DNA from: Atopobium sp.
GTDB lineage: Bacteria; Actinomycetota; Coriobacteriia; Coriobacteriales; Atopobiaceae
Length of the DNA stretch: 64,000 nucleotides
NCBI GenBank assembly: GCA_022732885.1
Contig: JAIJTS010000004.1
Coordinates: 1 to 64,000 of the forward strand
Direction of reading: 5' to 3'
In this document: piece by piece, positions 6,878 to 16,343 of the stretch
Position numbering within the stretch: position 1 is the stretch's first letter
How the letters are laid out: each line of letters opens with the position of its first letter
The notes under the pieces: generated by a model
What the model saw: only the letters and a program-made list of their open reading frames with translations
Database searches by the model: none
Told to the model about the DNA's origin: nothing
Made by a program: the position numbers and the translations under genes

Positions 6878-9058
6878 CTATTCGACAGCCGTAATTTTAT
6901 ACAATCTGTAAGGACCTTCTTGAAGAACAACCTCAAATCCAGGAACTTTATCAGTAATCTGCAAACCTGAGAATACAGAGCTTTGGTTTCCTAATAAAGC
7001 TGGATTTTCTAAATCTAGCAACAGGACATATCTTGCACCAGTTTCTCGCACTGCCTGCTGAACCTCAGGATTAGTAGCTACCTCATTAAGTCTTGTACGA
7101 ATAATTACACTTTGTGGTAATTCTTCTGATTCCACCTTCGCGCGGTAGAAAATGTTCATGCCATAAAGTGAGTTTAGAACAAGCGAGCCGTCGTAAGGAT
7201 TATTAACTACCAGGTCATTGCCAACAATCTGAAGAGCTTTTTGTACGAACTCGTCTTCACTTGCCTTATAAGTTGTCTGCTCACGAGGCTCAAAGACCTC
7301 ATTGAGCCAAATGATGCCGTAACGAATTTCACTATGCTGTTTTCTGGGCAAACTTGCCAAGTCCCACGGGCTCAAAAGAGCACAGCTCCATAACAAAGCA
7401 ACAATACACATGAGAACGCCAGAGCTCTTAATAAACATGCAAGGCCTACATGTTGACTGCTTTTCATCTACGGAATTATCACACGTGATATTTTCTGAAC
7501 TTGTTTTCTCGCCTTTGTTGCCCTTTTCTTTGACTGTCTTAATAACGTGTTTGATCAGGTCAAATACAAACGTGATTGTTGTTTCCATACCAATAATCGC
7601 AATAGGAACTGCAGCTATTGCTACCATCGCGGCGGTTCTTTCTGGATCGGTATACCAAAATCCCGAGAAAAACCTCTTGATAGGAAGTACATCAGAAAGA
7701 CTTGCCACATAAATGACGGCAGTCATGAAAAATACCAAAATAAGCCAGCGTGAATTTTTGTTCAACAAACAGCTCACAAATCCAAGCCAGAACGCAACGG
7801 CAAAGAGAACCTGGGGCATGTTCATCAGCAAGCCAAAGTTCAATACAGAAAGAACTGACTTAATTGGATCAACATAAATTTCCCAGCGGAAATTAACAGT
7901 CGGTGCCATAAAACTTGAATTAAGCACAATATTCCACATGCCAATAGCAGAGCCAAGAATTACGCACTCTAAACAAATCAATAGAATGATTTTCCTCGGT
8001 TTTGTTAGATCAAATTTCTTACTCAAATACTCCACAAATCTTGGAAGCAAATTGCAAAGAACAAATGGTAAAACAAAAATAGCCCACAAGAAATCTGCAC
8101 TAGGATGAACCAATGCAAGTGCAATAATCCCCATAAAACATAGACAAAGTGTATGAACATTTACAGAAATTTTTTGAACGCTATGAGTTGATGAGCATAC
8201 TTCTTTGCAAGATATTTCCTCATTAAAGGACAATATAAAGACTGCTACAACAGTGGGGACAAGACAAAAACCAGCTACATTAGGAAAGACTGCATGCACC
8301 GTAACCATTCGAATAGGAAAAGCCAATTGTGCAAATGCCACAAATGCAGTCAGTAAACTAAAAGTTATATTTTTCTTTCCTATCACCTGAAGCAAAGCAC
8401 AGACGCCCACTGGATATATAACCGCGACAAAAACAAACCAAACCACATTTTCTGTAAGTACCTCATTAAGGCCTGTAATTGCCGCAGTGACAGCTGCAAA
8501 AGAATGAAAAAGAGTTGGATAGAAACCCTCATCAAAGAAAGGAGTCTGGAGCTCAGGCCTTGCTCCGGTATAAAAAGCTGCATGTAATGTTGAATAAATA
8601 CCAGACTGAACGCTTCTTGTAATGTATGCCAGGTGTGCATAGTTATCAGCAGACTGTAAAAACCATGACGGATTTCTAATTGCTTTATGAAAAATAACAA
8701 AGAAAATCGCAGTAGAAATAAAAGCGGTTATTAAGAGAAAGGCTCCGTTCAGAGAGTTCTTCTCATCATCGTTTGTATGAGATTGATTTTGCTGAGTTGG
8801 CCTGACCTTCTGAATAAGATACGAAAGTCCAGCGGCAATCAGGATAAAAAGGCCAACACCTCCCAAAAGCGGTGTCACGCCTCTTAATCCCAGAGGATAT
8901 ATTGCAATTCCAGAAAAACCAATGAGACAGACCGAGATAAGCGGAGCAACCACAAAAGATGTGGCTCGTTTAGTGCCAAGAGCGCGAGAAAAAAGATATC
9001 CCGGCACATAACAAAGAACGAGTGCAACTGCTACGGCTAAAGCAAACTGTCTCCACAT
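6878..9058 (-). CDS. large polytopic membrane protein, DUF6541-like
   Basis: 726 residues. From the N-terminus there is a run of transmembrane helices starting at residue 3 (about a dozen in all, to about residue 560, with a charged cytoplasmic loop near 515-550), then a soluble C-terminal domain of about 150 residues that ends GPYRLYKITAVE. The layout, with multi-spanning helices and an exterior C-terminal domain, resembles actinobacterial DUF6541 and GT-C-type glycosyltransferases of cell-wall glycan loci. I cannot assign a reaction. The position directly upstream of rmlA suggests a role in assembling or exporting the rhamnose/phosphocholine glycan. Start ATG 9056-9058 is behind AAGGAAAC. 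Confidence 0.6.
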   Translation of the reverse strand: MWRQFALAVAVALVLCYVPGYLFSRALGTKRATSFVVAPLISVCLIGFSGIAIYPLGLRGVTPLLGGVGLFILIAAGLSYLIQKVRPTQQNQSHTNDDEKNSLNGAFLLITAFISTAIFFVIFHKAIRNPSWFLQSADNYAHLAYITRSVQSGIYSTLHAAFYTGARPELQTPFFDEGFYPTLFHSFAAVTAAITGLNEVLTENVVWFVFVAVIYPVGVCALLQVIGKKNITFSLLTAFVAFAQLAFPIRMVTVHAVFPNVAGFCLVPTVVAVFILSFNEEISCKEVCSSTHSVQKISVNVHTLCLCFMGIIALALVHPSADFLWAIFVLPFVLCNLLPRFVEYLSKKFDLTKPRKIILLICLECVILGSAIGMWNIVLNSSFMAPTVNFRWEIYVDPIKSVLSVLNFGLLMNMPQVLFAVAFWLGFVSCLLNKNSRWLILVFFMTAVIYVASLSDVLPIKRFFSGFWYTDPERTAAMVAIAAVPIAIIGMETTITFVFDLIKHVIKTVKEKGNKGEKTSSENITCDNSVDEKQSTCRPCMFIKSSGVLMCIVALLWSCALLSPWDLASLPRKQHSEIRYGIIWLNEVFEPREQTTYKASEDEFVQKALQIVGNDLVVNNPYDGSLVLNSLYGMNIFYRAKVESEELPQSVIIRTRLNEVATNPEVQQAVRETGARYVLLLDLENPALLGNQSSVFSGLQITDKVPGFEVVLQEGPYRLYKITAVE

Positions 9059-9091
9059 ATGTAAGTTTCCTTATTTCGTGGCCATTACCAA

Positions 9092-10303
9092 CTAGACGAG
9101 CTTAGCCCAGCGCTTTTTACCTGCCTGAAGAAGGGCTTTCTCAAGAACTGATGGTTCAACCTTATAGGTCTTTGCGGGAAGAGGTTGCTGATTAATCTTA
9201 ATGCCACCACCGTCAATAAGACGGCGAGCCTCGCCATTACTTGAAGCAATCTCTGCTTCAACCAAAATCTTTGGCAAATAGATTAGACCGTCTTCATCTG
9301 CTTCAAGAGAAATTGCAAACTCTTTGACATCATCAGGAACTTCATTGTTCTTGAACTGAGCATCAAAAGCTGCCTGTGCCTTAAGACCCTCTCCCTCACC
9401 GTGGTAAAGATCAACAATATTTCTACCAAGAGCACGCTTGAGCTGGTAAGGATCAGCGGTACCATCTTCAAAGCTCTTATCAATTGCATCAAGCTCATCA
9501 ATAGAGAGCGTAGAACAAAGACGATAATACATTGGAATAATCTCATCAGAAATAGACATGACCTTACCAAACATATCATTTGGCTCATCAGTCAATCCAA
9601 TGTAGTTGCCATAAGACTTGCTCATCTTTTTAGTACCATCAGTACCTACCAAAAGAGGCATAGTAAGCGCAATCTGAGGCTCCATATCCATATCACGCAT
9701 AAGATCGCGACCAGCAAGCAAATTAAAGATTTGGTCGTTTCCACCCATCTCTACGTCTGCCTTAATAACAACAGAATCGTATGCCTGAAGAACTGGATAA
9801 ATAAATTCATGGAGCGCAATTGGCTGCTGATTGTGGTAACGATTAGAGAAGTCTTCTCGCTCAAGAATACGAGCAATGGTGAACTTGCTCATAAGACCAA
9901 GCATGGTCTCAAGATTCATAGGTTTAATCCAGTCACCGTTATGAACAACAGTGGTTCTTTCTGGGTCAAGAATCTTCATAGCCTGGTTAACATAAGTCTC
10001 TGCGTTAGCGTCTACCTGCTCTGCCGTCAGTGGAGGACGAGTAGAATCACGTCCAGAAGGGTCGCCAATTAGCGCTGTACCACTACCAATGATTAACGTG
10101 ACATTATGACCAAGGTCCTGGAACTGACGCATTTTACGCAGAGGAACTGCATGGCCCAGGTGCAAATCAGGACTTGTTGGATCAACGCCAAGCTTGATGT
10201 TAAGAGGAGTACCCTTTTTGAGTTTTTCTTTTAAACCATCCAAAGGAACAATCTGCATAGTTCCTGAAGTAATAACACGGAGTTGTTCTTCTACTGAAAG
10301 CAC
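9092..10303 (-). CDS. tyrS: tyrosyl-tRNA synthetase
   Basis: 403 residues. Class I signatures are clear: LHLGHAVPL is the HIGH motif, preceded by LGVDPTSPD, and KMSKSYGNYIGL is the KMSKS loop. The C-terminal 60 residues form the S4 RNA-binding domain (EARRLIDGGGIKINQ). It charges tRNA-Tyr. The frame opens at a TTG (10318), but GTG 10301-10303 sits seven bases behind AGAGGA and is preferred. No T-box leader is visible in the short divergent spacer shared with the PBP gene. Confidence 0.95.
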   Translation of the reverse strand: MLSVEEQLRVITSGTMQIVPLDGLKEKLKKGTPLNIKLGVDPTSPDLHLGHAVPLRKMRQFQDLGHNVTLIIGSGTALIGDPSGRDSTRPPLTAEQVDANAETYVNQAMKILDPERTTVVHNGDWIKPMNLETMLGLMSKFTIARILEREDFSNRYHNQQPIALHEFIYPVLQAYDSVVIKADVEMGGNDQIFNLLAGRDLMRDMDMEPQIALTMPLLVGTDGTKKMSKSYGNYIGLTDEPNDMFGKVMSISDEIIPMYYRLCSTLSIDELDAIDKSFEDGTADPYQLKRALGRNIVDLYHGEGEGLKAQAAFDAQFKNNEVPDDVKEFAISLEADEDGLIYLPKILVEAEIASSNGEARRLIDGGGIKINQQPLPAKTYKVEPSVLEKALLQAGKKRWAKLV

Positions 10304-10408
10304 TCTGTTTCCTCTCAACGCAAACCTGTTAAACCATATAGTTGCTGTTTCAAATAATATCTATTCAAAATGTTATCTATCAGAATACAACAGAGTTGTA
10401 ACTCTTTA

Positions 10409-10438
10409 TTCACTGAAACCTAAATATCAGACTATAAT
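10409..10438 (+). promoter_or_regulatory. promoter of the class A PBP gene
   Basis: A perfect TATAAT lies at 10433-10438. TTCACT at 10409-10414, 18 bp upstream, is a weak -35 match. Transcription would start near 10445, about 20 bases before the ATG at 10465, which has a strong AAGGAGG ribosome site. Confidence 0.5.
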
Positions 10439-10464
10439 AATGAGAGCTATGACAAGGAGGCTCA

Positions 10465-12585
10465 ATGGGTATTAGAACCCGTCGTGCACGTAAACACGCA
10501 AATACACATGCCGTAGGTTTTGGCATTGCCGGATTCTTTGGCTTTATGGCTCTTCTCGCGCTTGCACTTGCTCTTTCTTTAGGTGCAGCTGTTTCATCGT
10601 GGCTGGAAGACCTGCCTGATTACAACTCTGCTAATGCCTACCTCGTCGCAGAGCCTACACGCATCTATGACTCCAAAGGCAACGATATTGCAGACTTTTA
10701 TTTGCAGCAACGTCGTTCTGTTACCTTGGATCAAATTTCTCCTTATGTCATTAAAGGAACCATTGATACTGAGGATAAGCGCTTCTATTCCCACAGTGGT
10801 ATTGACCCTTGGGGTATTGTCCGCGCTTCAGTCGGCTCGCTCTTTGGTGGCGGCGAAGGCGCTTCTACAATTACACAGCAGCTTGTTCGTAATACTGTTC
10901 TTTCTAACGAGCAGTTTGAGCGCTCGTTAAAACGTAAGGTCCGTGAGGCTTATATCTCTATTCAGATGGAGAAAAAATTTACTAAAGATCAAATTCTTAA
11001 TATGTACCTAAACACTATCTACTACGGTAATGGTGCCTATGGTATTGAAGCTGCAAGTATCATCTACTTTAACAAGCATGCAAGTGATTTAACCCTTGCG
11101 GAAGCCGCTACACTAGCTGGACTTCCAAATGCGCCTTCTGCTTATGACCCAACCGTTAACCCAGAAGCAGCAAAAGAAAGACGTAATACTGTTCTTGAGC
11201 GTATGCTTCGCGCTGGTGACATTACGCAAGAGCAGTACGATGAAGCTGTTGCTGAAGACCTAGTACTTAATCCTGGTACGTTAACTGACAATATTGGTCA
11301 GTTCCCTTACTGGACTGACTATATTCGTAGCTTGCTCCAAGAAGACTTTGATAGCGATACCATTCTGCAAGGAGGATTGCGCGTTTATACCACACTTGAT
11401 CCTGACCTTCAAAAAGACGCTGACGAGGCTGCTACAAGACGTATTAAAGAGCTTGGCAACCCTCGCTTAGGCGCTGCTTTGGTCTCTATCGATCCTCAAA
11501 CTGGCTACATTAAAGCAATGGTTGGTGGGCAGGATTACTCAAAGAGTCAGTACAACATTGCAACCAGTAGCAACCGACAGATGGGCTCCAGTTTTAAGAT
11601 GTATACGCTGGTTGCAGCCCTCTCTGAAGGTATGAATCCAGAGATTGTTCTTAACGGCAACTCTCCAATGCAAATTACCCCAACCTGGTTGGTTAAAAAT
11701 GCTGGCAACTACAGCTATGGCGCAATTACGCTGCGTCAAGGTACGGTTTACTCTTCCAACACTGTTTACGCGCAGGTTGCTGAAGCCATTGGTATCGATA
11801 AGATCCTTCAGACAGCTTATGCCATGGGCATCCGCACACAGCTACAGCCATACCTATCTACCACTCTTGGTTCTCAGGGCGTAACCCCTATTGAGCAGTG
11901 CACAGCATTTGCAACCCTTGCTGCAGGTGGTGTCCGTCGTGATGCTGTTGCAATTACTCGTATTGAAGACCGTAACGGAAATGTCATCTATGAGCACAAG
12001 GACAACCCAGTTCAGGCTATTAGTCCAGCTGTTGCTGCAGCTGCTACAGATGTTCTGAGCGGCGTTCTTACCTCTGGTACTGGTCGCTACGCTAACAACC
12101 TGAAGACCTTCAACCAGCCAGTTGCAGGTAAGACAGGTACTTCCGATAACTCTGAGGACCTTTGGTTCTGTGCTTATACTCCACAGCTAGCAACAGTTGC
12201 TTGGTGTGGATATCCAGATAGTCGTGACCCTGTTATTATCGGCGGTGGCGAGTCTTCTACCTTTGTTACTGCTCAGTATGTTTGGGCTTACTACATGAAT
12301 GCAGCATTATCTGGTGTTGCTCGTGCAGAGTTCCCTAAGACTACTGAAAAGATTTCCTACAAGCCCGATAGCTCTTGGAAGTTTGTTGGTGGCTCCATCA
12401 ACAGTAAACAGAACGAGGAAGATAGCAGCGAGGAGGAGGAAGAGACTACCAACGAGGAAGAAGAGACTGATTCTACCTCTACTCCTACCACCCCTACTAC
12501 TCCTGCAACTCCTGGAACTGGAACTGGCACAGGCACAGGCACAGGCACTGGTACAGGAACAGGAACTGGTACAGGAAATCCATAA
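10465..12585 (+). CDS. class A penicillin-binding protein (PBP1A-type)
   Basis: 706 residues. One N-terminal transmembrane anchor (about 17-45) is followed by a GT51 glycosyltransferase domain with catalytic Glu103 in TEDKRFYSHSGID and GASTITQQLVRN at 132-143, then a transpeptidase domain with S375-S-F-K378, S430-S-N432 and K556-T-G558. All catalytic motifs are intact, so it should polymerise and cross-link peptidoglycan outside the membrane. The last 70 residues are unusual: a Glu/Ser/Thr stretch, a short Thr-Pro run, then about eleven Gly-Thr dipeptides, probably a flexible wall-spanning tail. It is monocistronic, with its own promoter and a strong terminator. Confidence 0.95.
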   Translation: MGIRTRRARKHANTHAVGFGIAGFFGFMALLALALALSLGAAVSSWLEDLPDYNSANAYLVAEPTRIYDSKGNDIADFYLQQRRSVTLDQISPYVIKGTIDTEDKRFYSHSGIDPWGIVRASVGSLFGGGEGASTITQQLVRNTVLSNEQFERSLKRKVREAYISIQMEKKFTKDQILNMYLNTIYYGNGAYGIEAASIIYFNKHASDLTLAEAATLAGLPNAPSAYDPTVNPEAAKERRNTVLERMLRAGDITQEQYDEAVAEDLVLNPGTLTDNIGQFPYWTDYIRSLLQEDFDSDTILQGGLRVYTTLDPDLQKDADEAATRRIKELGNPRLGAALVSIDPQTGYIKAMVGGQDYSKSQYNIATSSNRQMGSSFKMYTLVAALSEGMNPEIVLNGNSPMQITPTWLVKNAGNYSYGAITLRQGTVYSSNTVYAQVAEAIGIDKILQTAYAMGIRTQLQPYLSTTLGSQGVTPIEQCTAFATLAAGGVRRDAVAITRIEDRNGNVIYEHKDNPVQAISPAVAAAATDVLSGVLTSGTGRYANNLKTFNQPVAGKTGTSDNSEDLWFCAYTPQLATVAWCGYPDSRDPVIIGGGESSTFVTAQYVWAYYMNAALSGVARAEFPKTTEKISYKPDSSWKFVGGSINSKQNEEDSSEEEEETTNEEEETDSTSTPTTPTTPATPGTGTGTGTGTGTGTGTGTGTGNP
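12517..12578 (+). repeat. short tandem repeat coding for (Gly-Thr)n at the PBP C-terminus
   Basis: Roughly ten units of six bases, GGNACN (GGAACT, GGCACA, GGCACT, GGTACA, GGAACA), run to the penultimate codons of the PBP gene. Unit length is a multiple of three, so gain or loss of units would change tail length without a frameshift. Third positions vary between units, so the array is not freshly expanded. Confidence 0.8.
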
Positions 12586-12605
12586 TCTACTTGTTTATCT
12601 ACAAC

Positions 12606-12640
12606 AAAAAGGGAGTCCGCTTACTGCGGACTCCCTTTTT
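12606..12640. terminator. bidirectional terminator between the PBP gene and argR
   Basis: A 15-bp perfect stem, AAAAAGGGAGTCCGC with its complement, and a 5-base loop (12621-12625) give T runs on both strands (TTTTTTATTTTG rightwards, TTTTTGTTG leftwards). It ends the PBP transcript and probably also the converging argR transcript. Confidence 0.9.
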
Positions 12641-12668
12641 TATTTTGTTTCTCTCTAAACTGTGAACG

Positions 12669-13109
12669 CTAAAGAATACTGTCTACATTACCAAGCTGAG
12701 CGATAATCTGGATAACATCTGCGGCATGGGCAGTTTTATCTACAATTATCAAAACTGTATCATCGCCGGCAATAGTTCCTACAACATGATCAAGCTCAAC
12801 ATCGTCTAGGGCAAAAGCAACTGCTGATGCAGTGCCAGGATGGCAGTGAATTACTATAAGGTTCTCGGCTGCAGTAGCCCCAACAACAAATTCAGAAAGC
12901 ATTTTTTGCAGGTGCATATCTTCAGAAAGTACATAAGAACCCTCAGGTAGCTTTTGTAAATCCATTTCTGCAGTATCACGAGAAACGGTTGCCTGGGTAC
13001 AGACAAAGCCTCGTTCTTTAAGCAAGTAAGCAAGATCACGCTGCGTGCGGATTGACTTACTACGAACAAGTTCACGAATTACGTCTTGTCGAGCATTTCT
13101 ATGCTTCAC
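12669..13109 (-). CDS. argR: arginine repressor
   Basis: About 146 residues. The N-terminal winged helix contains TQRDLAYLLKERGFVCTQATVSRD, the canonical ArgR DNA-recognition stretch. The C-terminal hexamerisation and arginine-binding domain has NLIVIHCHPGTASAVAFALD and VGTIAGDDTVLII, with the GT-x-x-GDDT signature. It would repress arginine biosynthesis or activate catabolism when bound to arginine. The frame opens at GTG 13136; GTG 13107-13109, behind GAAGAAGG, aligns better with the family N-terminus (KHRNARQDVI). No arginine pathway gene lies next to it here. Confidence 0.93.
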   Translation of the reverse strand: MKHRNARQDVIRELVRSKSIRTQRDLAYLLKERGFVCTQATVSRDTAEMDLQKLPEGSYVLSEDMHLQKMLSEFVVGATAAENLIVIHCHPGTASAVAFALDDVELDHVVGTIAGDDTVLIIVDKTAHAADVIQIIAQLGNVDSIL

Positions 13110-13164
13110 GACGCCTTCTTTCCTTATATGATTCACTAACCTTTGAAAACAAACGAAAGTGATT

Positions 13165-13178
13165 TAAGAATATACTTA
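13165..13178. promoter_or_regulatory. imperfect palindrome upstream of argR, possible ARG box
   Basis: TAAGAATATACTTA is palindromic at six of seven paired positions. It lies 56 bp upstream of the argR start and overlaps a leftward TATATT that could be its -10. ARG boxes are AT-rich 18-bp imperfect palindromes, so autoregulation is plausible, but the match is loose. A second palindrome, ACCGC-TAA-GCGGT at 13202-13214, lies farther up in the same 223-bp divergent spacer. Confidence 0.3.
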
Positions 13179-13332
13179 ATTAACTCTTGTGAGCATACAA
13201 AACCGCTAAGCGGTGTAAATAACCCGCTTGTCGGTTGTGATAGTACATTCACAATTTTCTAAAACTATTTATGTATTTTTCGCCGTATGATTCAACATGA
13301 GTGAAATTATCTTTTACAACCTGGAGGCCCTC

Positions 13333-14382
13333 ATGCCCCTCAATGATTTGCCTAAGAGAAATCAAGACTCGTACGGAGACGCTTCTATGCGCCGCCGCCT
13401 TCCACAAAATAGCCGCCAATCTCACAATAAAGATTTCTCTGATAGACAAGCTAAACGTCGTAAAAGAAATACTCTGAATTCAAAGGCTCCTCTTTTTAAA
13501 AGACAGTCTTTTCTTTATCGCATTAATTCTCGCACGAGAACTTATATTGTTATTGGACTAGCTATTATAGCTGCGCTTTTAATGGTTTTTATTGTTTCTA
13601 GCTGTGTTCGTGGTTGCACAAATGAGGCAACTTCAAAGGTAGAAACCAACTCCGTTGATTCTCGCGTTGCTGTGGGAACTTCAGAAGAGCTAACCAAAGC
13701 GCTTGCAGCCAAGCTTGATCAGAACAAAAATCTTGCATGGATTGCAGAGCACGCCGATAGATACAACGATAAAAGCCTTATTGAACTGGCGCTTGCCCAC
13801 CCTGAGGCAATTGATTTTGTTGCAAACTACCCTGATTCTGATGGCAAGGCAAAGACCTATGATGATTCGCTCACCAAAGGTACAGCTCCACAGCTCTATA
13901 CCTGGGACTCTAGATGGGGCGGCGTCTCATATGCTGGCTCTGTAATTGCCACCAAGGGCTCAGGCCCAACTGCTCTCTCTATGGCATACATGGGTCTTAC
14001 CGGAAAGAATAACTGGACTCCAGCAGATATTGCGGGCGCTGTTGAAACTGCCAAAGCAGCAGACACCGACTCTGGAATGAACAGATCATTTCTCGAGAAG
14101 AACTTAGCTAACCTTGGCCTTACCGCCGAAAGCTATAACATTTCTGCTAACAATATCACCTCACTTCTAGACGCAGAAACCTTCCTGCTTGTTGAAGTAA
14201 AGGGCAACAAACTAAGCTTAGATGGAGCTCACTGGATTCTGGTGACCAGCAAAAACGATGACGGCACGGTAAACGTTCACGACCCTCTGTCTCCTGAAGT
14301 AAGCTCACGCCCATGGGCTGCAGAAACTATTGCAAGCGCCGCAAATACTCTGTATACCGTGACAGTAAAAGCCGCTGAGTAA
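13333..14382 (+). CDS. membrane-anchored C39-like peptidase fold with the catalytic Cys replaced by Ser
   Basis: 349 residues from ATG 13333 (GGAGG at 13323-13327); an upstream start at 13297 has no ribosome site. Residues 1-60 are basic and cytoplasmic, about 66-88 form one transmembrane segment ending VSSCVRGC, and the rest is exported. The outer domain reads LYTWDSRWGG, then KGSGPTALSMAYM, then DGAHWILVT, then NVHDP. This matches peptidase C39_2 proteins, whose motifs are WDxRWG, GCGPT with the nucleophilic Cys, GHWIVV and DP. Here GCGPT reads GSGPT (codon TCA), so the thiol nucleophile is gone while the His and Asp positions remain. It may be a binding protein rather than a protease. Monocistronic. 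Confidence 0.75.
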   Translation: MPLNDLPKRNQDSYGDASMRRRLPQNSRQSHNKDFSDRQAKRRKRNTLNSKAPLFKRQSFLYRINSRTRTYIVIGLAIIAALLMVFIVSSCVRGCTNEATSKVETNSVDSRVAVGTSEELTKALAAKLDQNKNLAWIAEHADRYNDKSLIELALAHPEAIDFVANYPDSDGKAKTYDDSLTKGTAPQLYTWDSRWGGVSYAGSVIATKGSGPTALSMAYMGLTGKNNWTPADIAGAVETAKAADTDSGMNRSFLEKNLANLGLTAESYNISANNITSLLDAETFLLVEVKGNKLSLDGAHWILVTSKNDDGTVNVHDPLSPEVSSRPWAAETIASAANTLYTVTVKAAE

Positions 14383-14383
14383 A

Positions 14384-14416
14384 AACCCAGCATTCACAAA
14401 AAGTGAATACTGGGTT
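14384..14416 (-). terminator. terminator of the phosphoglucomutase gene
   Basis: A 14-bp stem with one G-U pair on the minus strand (AACCCAGTATTCAC ... GTGAATGCTGGGTT) has a 5-base loop and is followed leftwards by TTTTTACTC. It abuts the stop codon of the converging C39-like gene at 14380-14382, whose last bases overlap the T run. Confidence 0.75.
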
Positions 14417-14469
14417 GGACGGGTTTCTCGCCAAAAAACTGTGCGGAGATAGACATTTTTAGAAGCGGA

Positions 14470-16191
14470 CTATGAAAGCACCTTCTGTGCAGCCTCGCTG
14501 AGCTCTGCGATGCGCGCCTCGGCCTCTTCACGGGTAGCGCCGTTAGCAAAGAGATAAGCCTTGACCTTTGGCTCAGTGCCCGATGGACGGAAGATGACCT
14601 TGTTGTCGCCCTCAAGCCTGTACTCAATAACGTTAGACGCTGGCAGAGTCTGAGGAGCCTCTTTCTGCAGGCCAGAGACGCGAGGCATTTCTGCACACTC
14701 GGCATAGTCTGTTACGCCAACAACTTTGTAATTACCAACCATATCCAACGGATTGCTACGTAGACCGCTCATAATCTCAGACATTTTTGCGGCTCCCTCA
14801 GCACCTGGATATGCAGCGTTAACAACGCCATTGAGGTAGTAACCGTAACGCTGATACAAAGCGTCCATTGCCTCGTAAAGATCCATGTTACGGGCAGCGT
14901 ACCAAGAAGCCATCTCTACGCAAAGCATGGTGGCAACAATAGCGTCTTTATCGCGGGCATGAGTACCCGCAAGGTAACCATAGGACTCCTCAAAGCCCAT
15001 AAGGAAGCGATCCTCCTCACCAGCATCCTTGAGCTGGTCAATTTGGTCACCAATGTACTTAAAGCCCGTGAGTACTCGGCGCATCTCAAACCCGCGGGCA
15101 CGTGCCAAGACGTCAGGCATAGCAGAAGATACGATTGTGGAAACGGCTACCTTATCCTGGGGTTTCTCGCCACGCTCTTCTGCCATGGTAAGGAGCCAGT
15201 CCATCAGCAGAACGCCCATCTCGTTTCCAGAAAGCAGCACGTAATCGCCATTATGTGGGATTGCGGTACCCATGCGATCTGCGTCAGGATCAGTTGCCAC
15301 CAAAAGGTTTGGCTTTACCTTGTCAGCAAGTTTGAGGCCCAACTCAAGTGCCTCGCGGAACTCTGGATTTGGATAGGAGCATGTTGGGAAGTTTCCGTCT
15401 GGCTCTGCCTGCTCCGGAACAACGTCAACGTCATTGACGCCAATCTCCTTCAGGATGCGCGTGACGCACTCCATGCCGGTACCGTTAAGCGGCGTGTACA
15501 CAACCTTGTAGCCGTCGGCAGCCTTAAATCCTGGAATAGAAACGCGCTTGATAGCCTCGATGAAGTTGTCTAGAACCTCTTCTGGTGTCCAAACAATCAG
15601 GCCCTTCTCCAGGCCCTCTTCAAAATTCATAGGCTTGACGTCAAAAGGATTGACACGCGCAATATTTGCAGAAATCTCAGCCGCAGCCTCATCCGTAATC
15701 TGGCCGCCGTTATCGTTATATACCTTATAACCGTTATAAGGCGCAGGATTGTGACTTGCGGTAAGCACGATACCAGCGGAAGTCTTAAGATAGCGGACAG
15801 CAAACGAAAGCGTTGGAACAGGCTCGATACGAGGGTAGACGTACACGCGGATGCCATTAGCTGCTAAAACACCAGCTGCAACCTTCTGGAAGTCCTCACC
15901 CTTAAGGCGAGAATCCCTTGCAAGAGCCACCGTAGGATTTTGATAGTGAGCGTTAAGGTAATCCGCAAGACCCTGGGTTGCCTGAGCAACAACGTAGACG
16001 TTCATGCGGTTGGTGCCAACACCAATGGTGCCACGAAGACCAGCAGTACCAAAAGCAAGCGAACGATAAAATGCATCGTAGAGCTTATCTTCTGCTTCTG
16101 GTTTGACAAGCTCATCAAGCTCTTTTACCAGATCTTCTTCGGTGACGTTTGCACGCCAGGACTCAAATGCTTCCATAACTTTTGCATCCAT
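14470..16191 (-). CDS. pgm: phosphoglucomutase / phosphomannomutase (alpha-D-phosphohexomutase)
   Basis: 573 residues. The active-site serine loop is TASHNPAPYNGYKVYND, and metal-binding DPDADRMG follows in the middle; the C-terminal phosphate-binding loop is FRPSGTEPKVK. This is the PgcA-type family that interconverts glucose-6-phosphate and glucose-1-phosphate. Start ATG 16189-16191 (MDAKVMEAF) follows GGGAG; the track's longer version starts at TTG. The product, glucose-1-phosphate, is the substrate of RmlA (5902-6804) and GlgC (55796-56944), so this enzyme links glycolysis to both rhamnose and glycogen made in this window. Monocistronic, divergent from rlmKL. Confidence 0.93.
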   Translation of the reverse strand: MDAKVMEAFESWRANVTEEDLVKELDELVKPEAEDKLYDAFYRSLAFGTAGLRGTIGVGTNRMNVYVVAQATQGLADYLNAHYQNPTVALARDSRLKGEDFQKVAAGVLAANGIRVYVYPRIEPVPTLSFAVRYLKTSAGIVLTASHNPAPYNGYKVYNDNGGQITDEAAAEISANIARVNPFDVKPMNFEEGLEKGLIVWTPEEVLDNFIEAIKRVSIPGFKAADGYKVVYTPLNGTGMECVTRILKEIGVNDVDVVPEQAEPDGNFPTCSYPNPEFREALELGLKLADKVKPNLLVATDPDADRMGTAIPHNGDYVLLSGNEMGVLLMDWLLTMAEERGEKPQDKVAVSTIVSSAMPDVLARARGFEMRRVLTGFKYIGDQIDQLKDAGEEDRFLMGFEESYGYLAGTHARDKDAIVATMLCVEMASWYAARNMDLYEAMDALYQRYGYYLNGVVNAAYPGAEGAAKMSEIMSGLRSNPLDMVGNYKVVGVTDYAECAEMPRVSGLQKEAPQTLPASNVIEYRLEGDNKVIFRPSGTEPKVKAYLFANGATREEAEARIAELSEAAQKVLS

Positions 16192-16343
16192 AATGACTCC
16201 CAAACCTCAAACAGCTCCCTGTATTTCTTTATAAAAAGATACTACGCGTATTTTAAGCTAAAAATAACAGATGATTTGGCGAGAAAAACATGGGAAAATG
16301 TTAAATAGTACGTATTCAATTCCTACGGGCGAAAGGTGTCCCG

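Noticed and set aside
10304..10464. Possible T-box leader for tyrS
   Set aside because: No specifier stem, T-box sequence or terminator could be found in the short divergent spacer.
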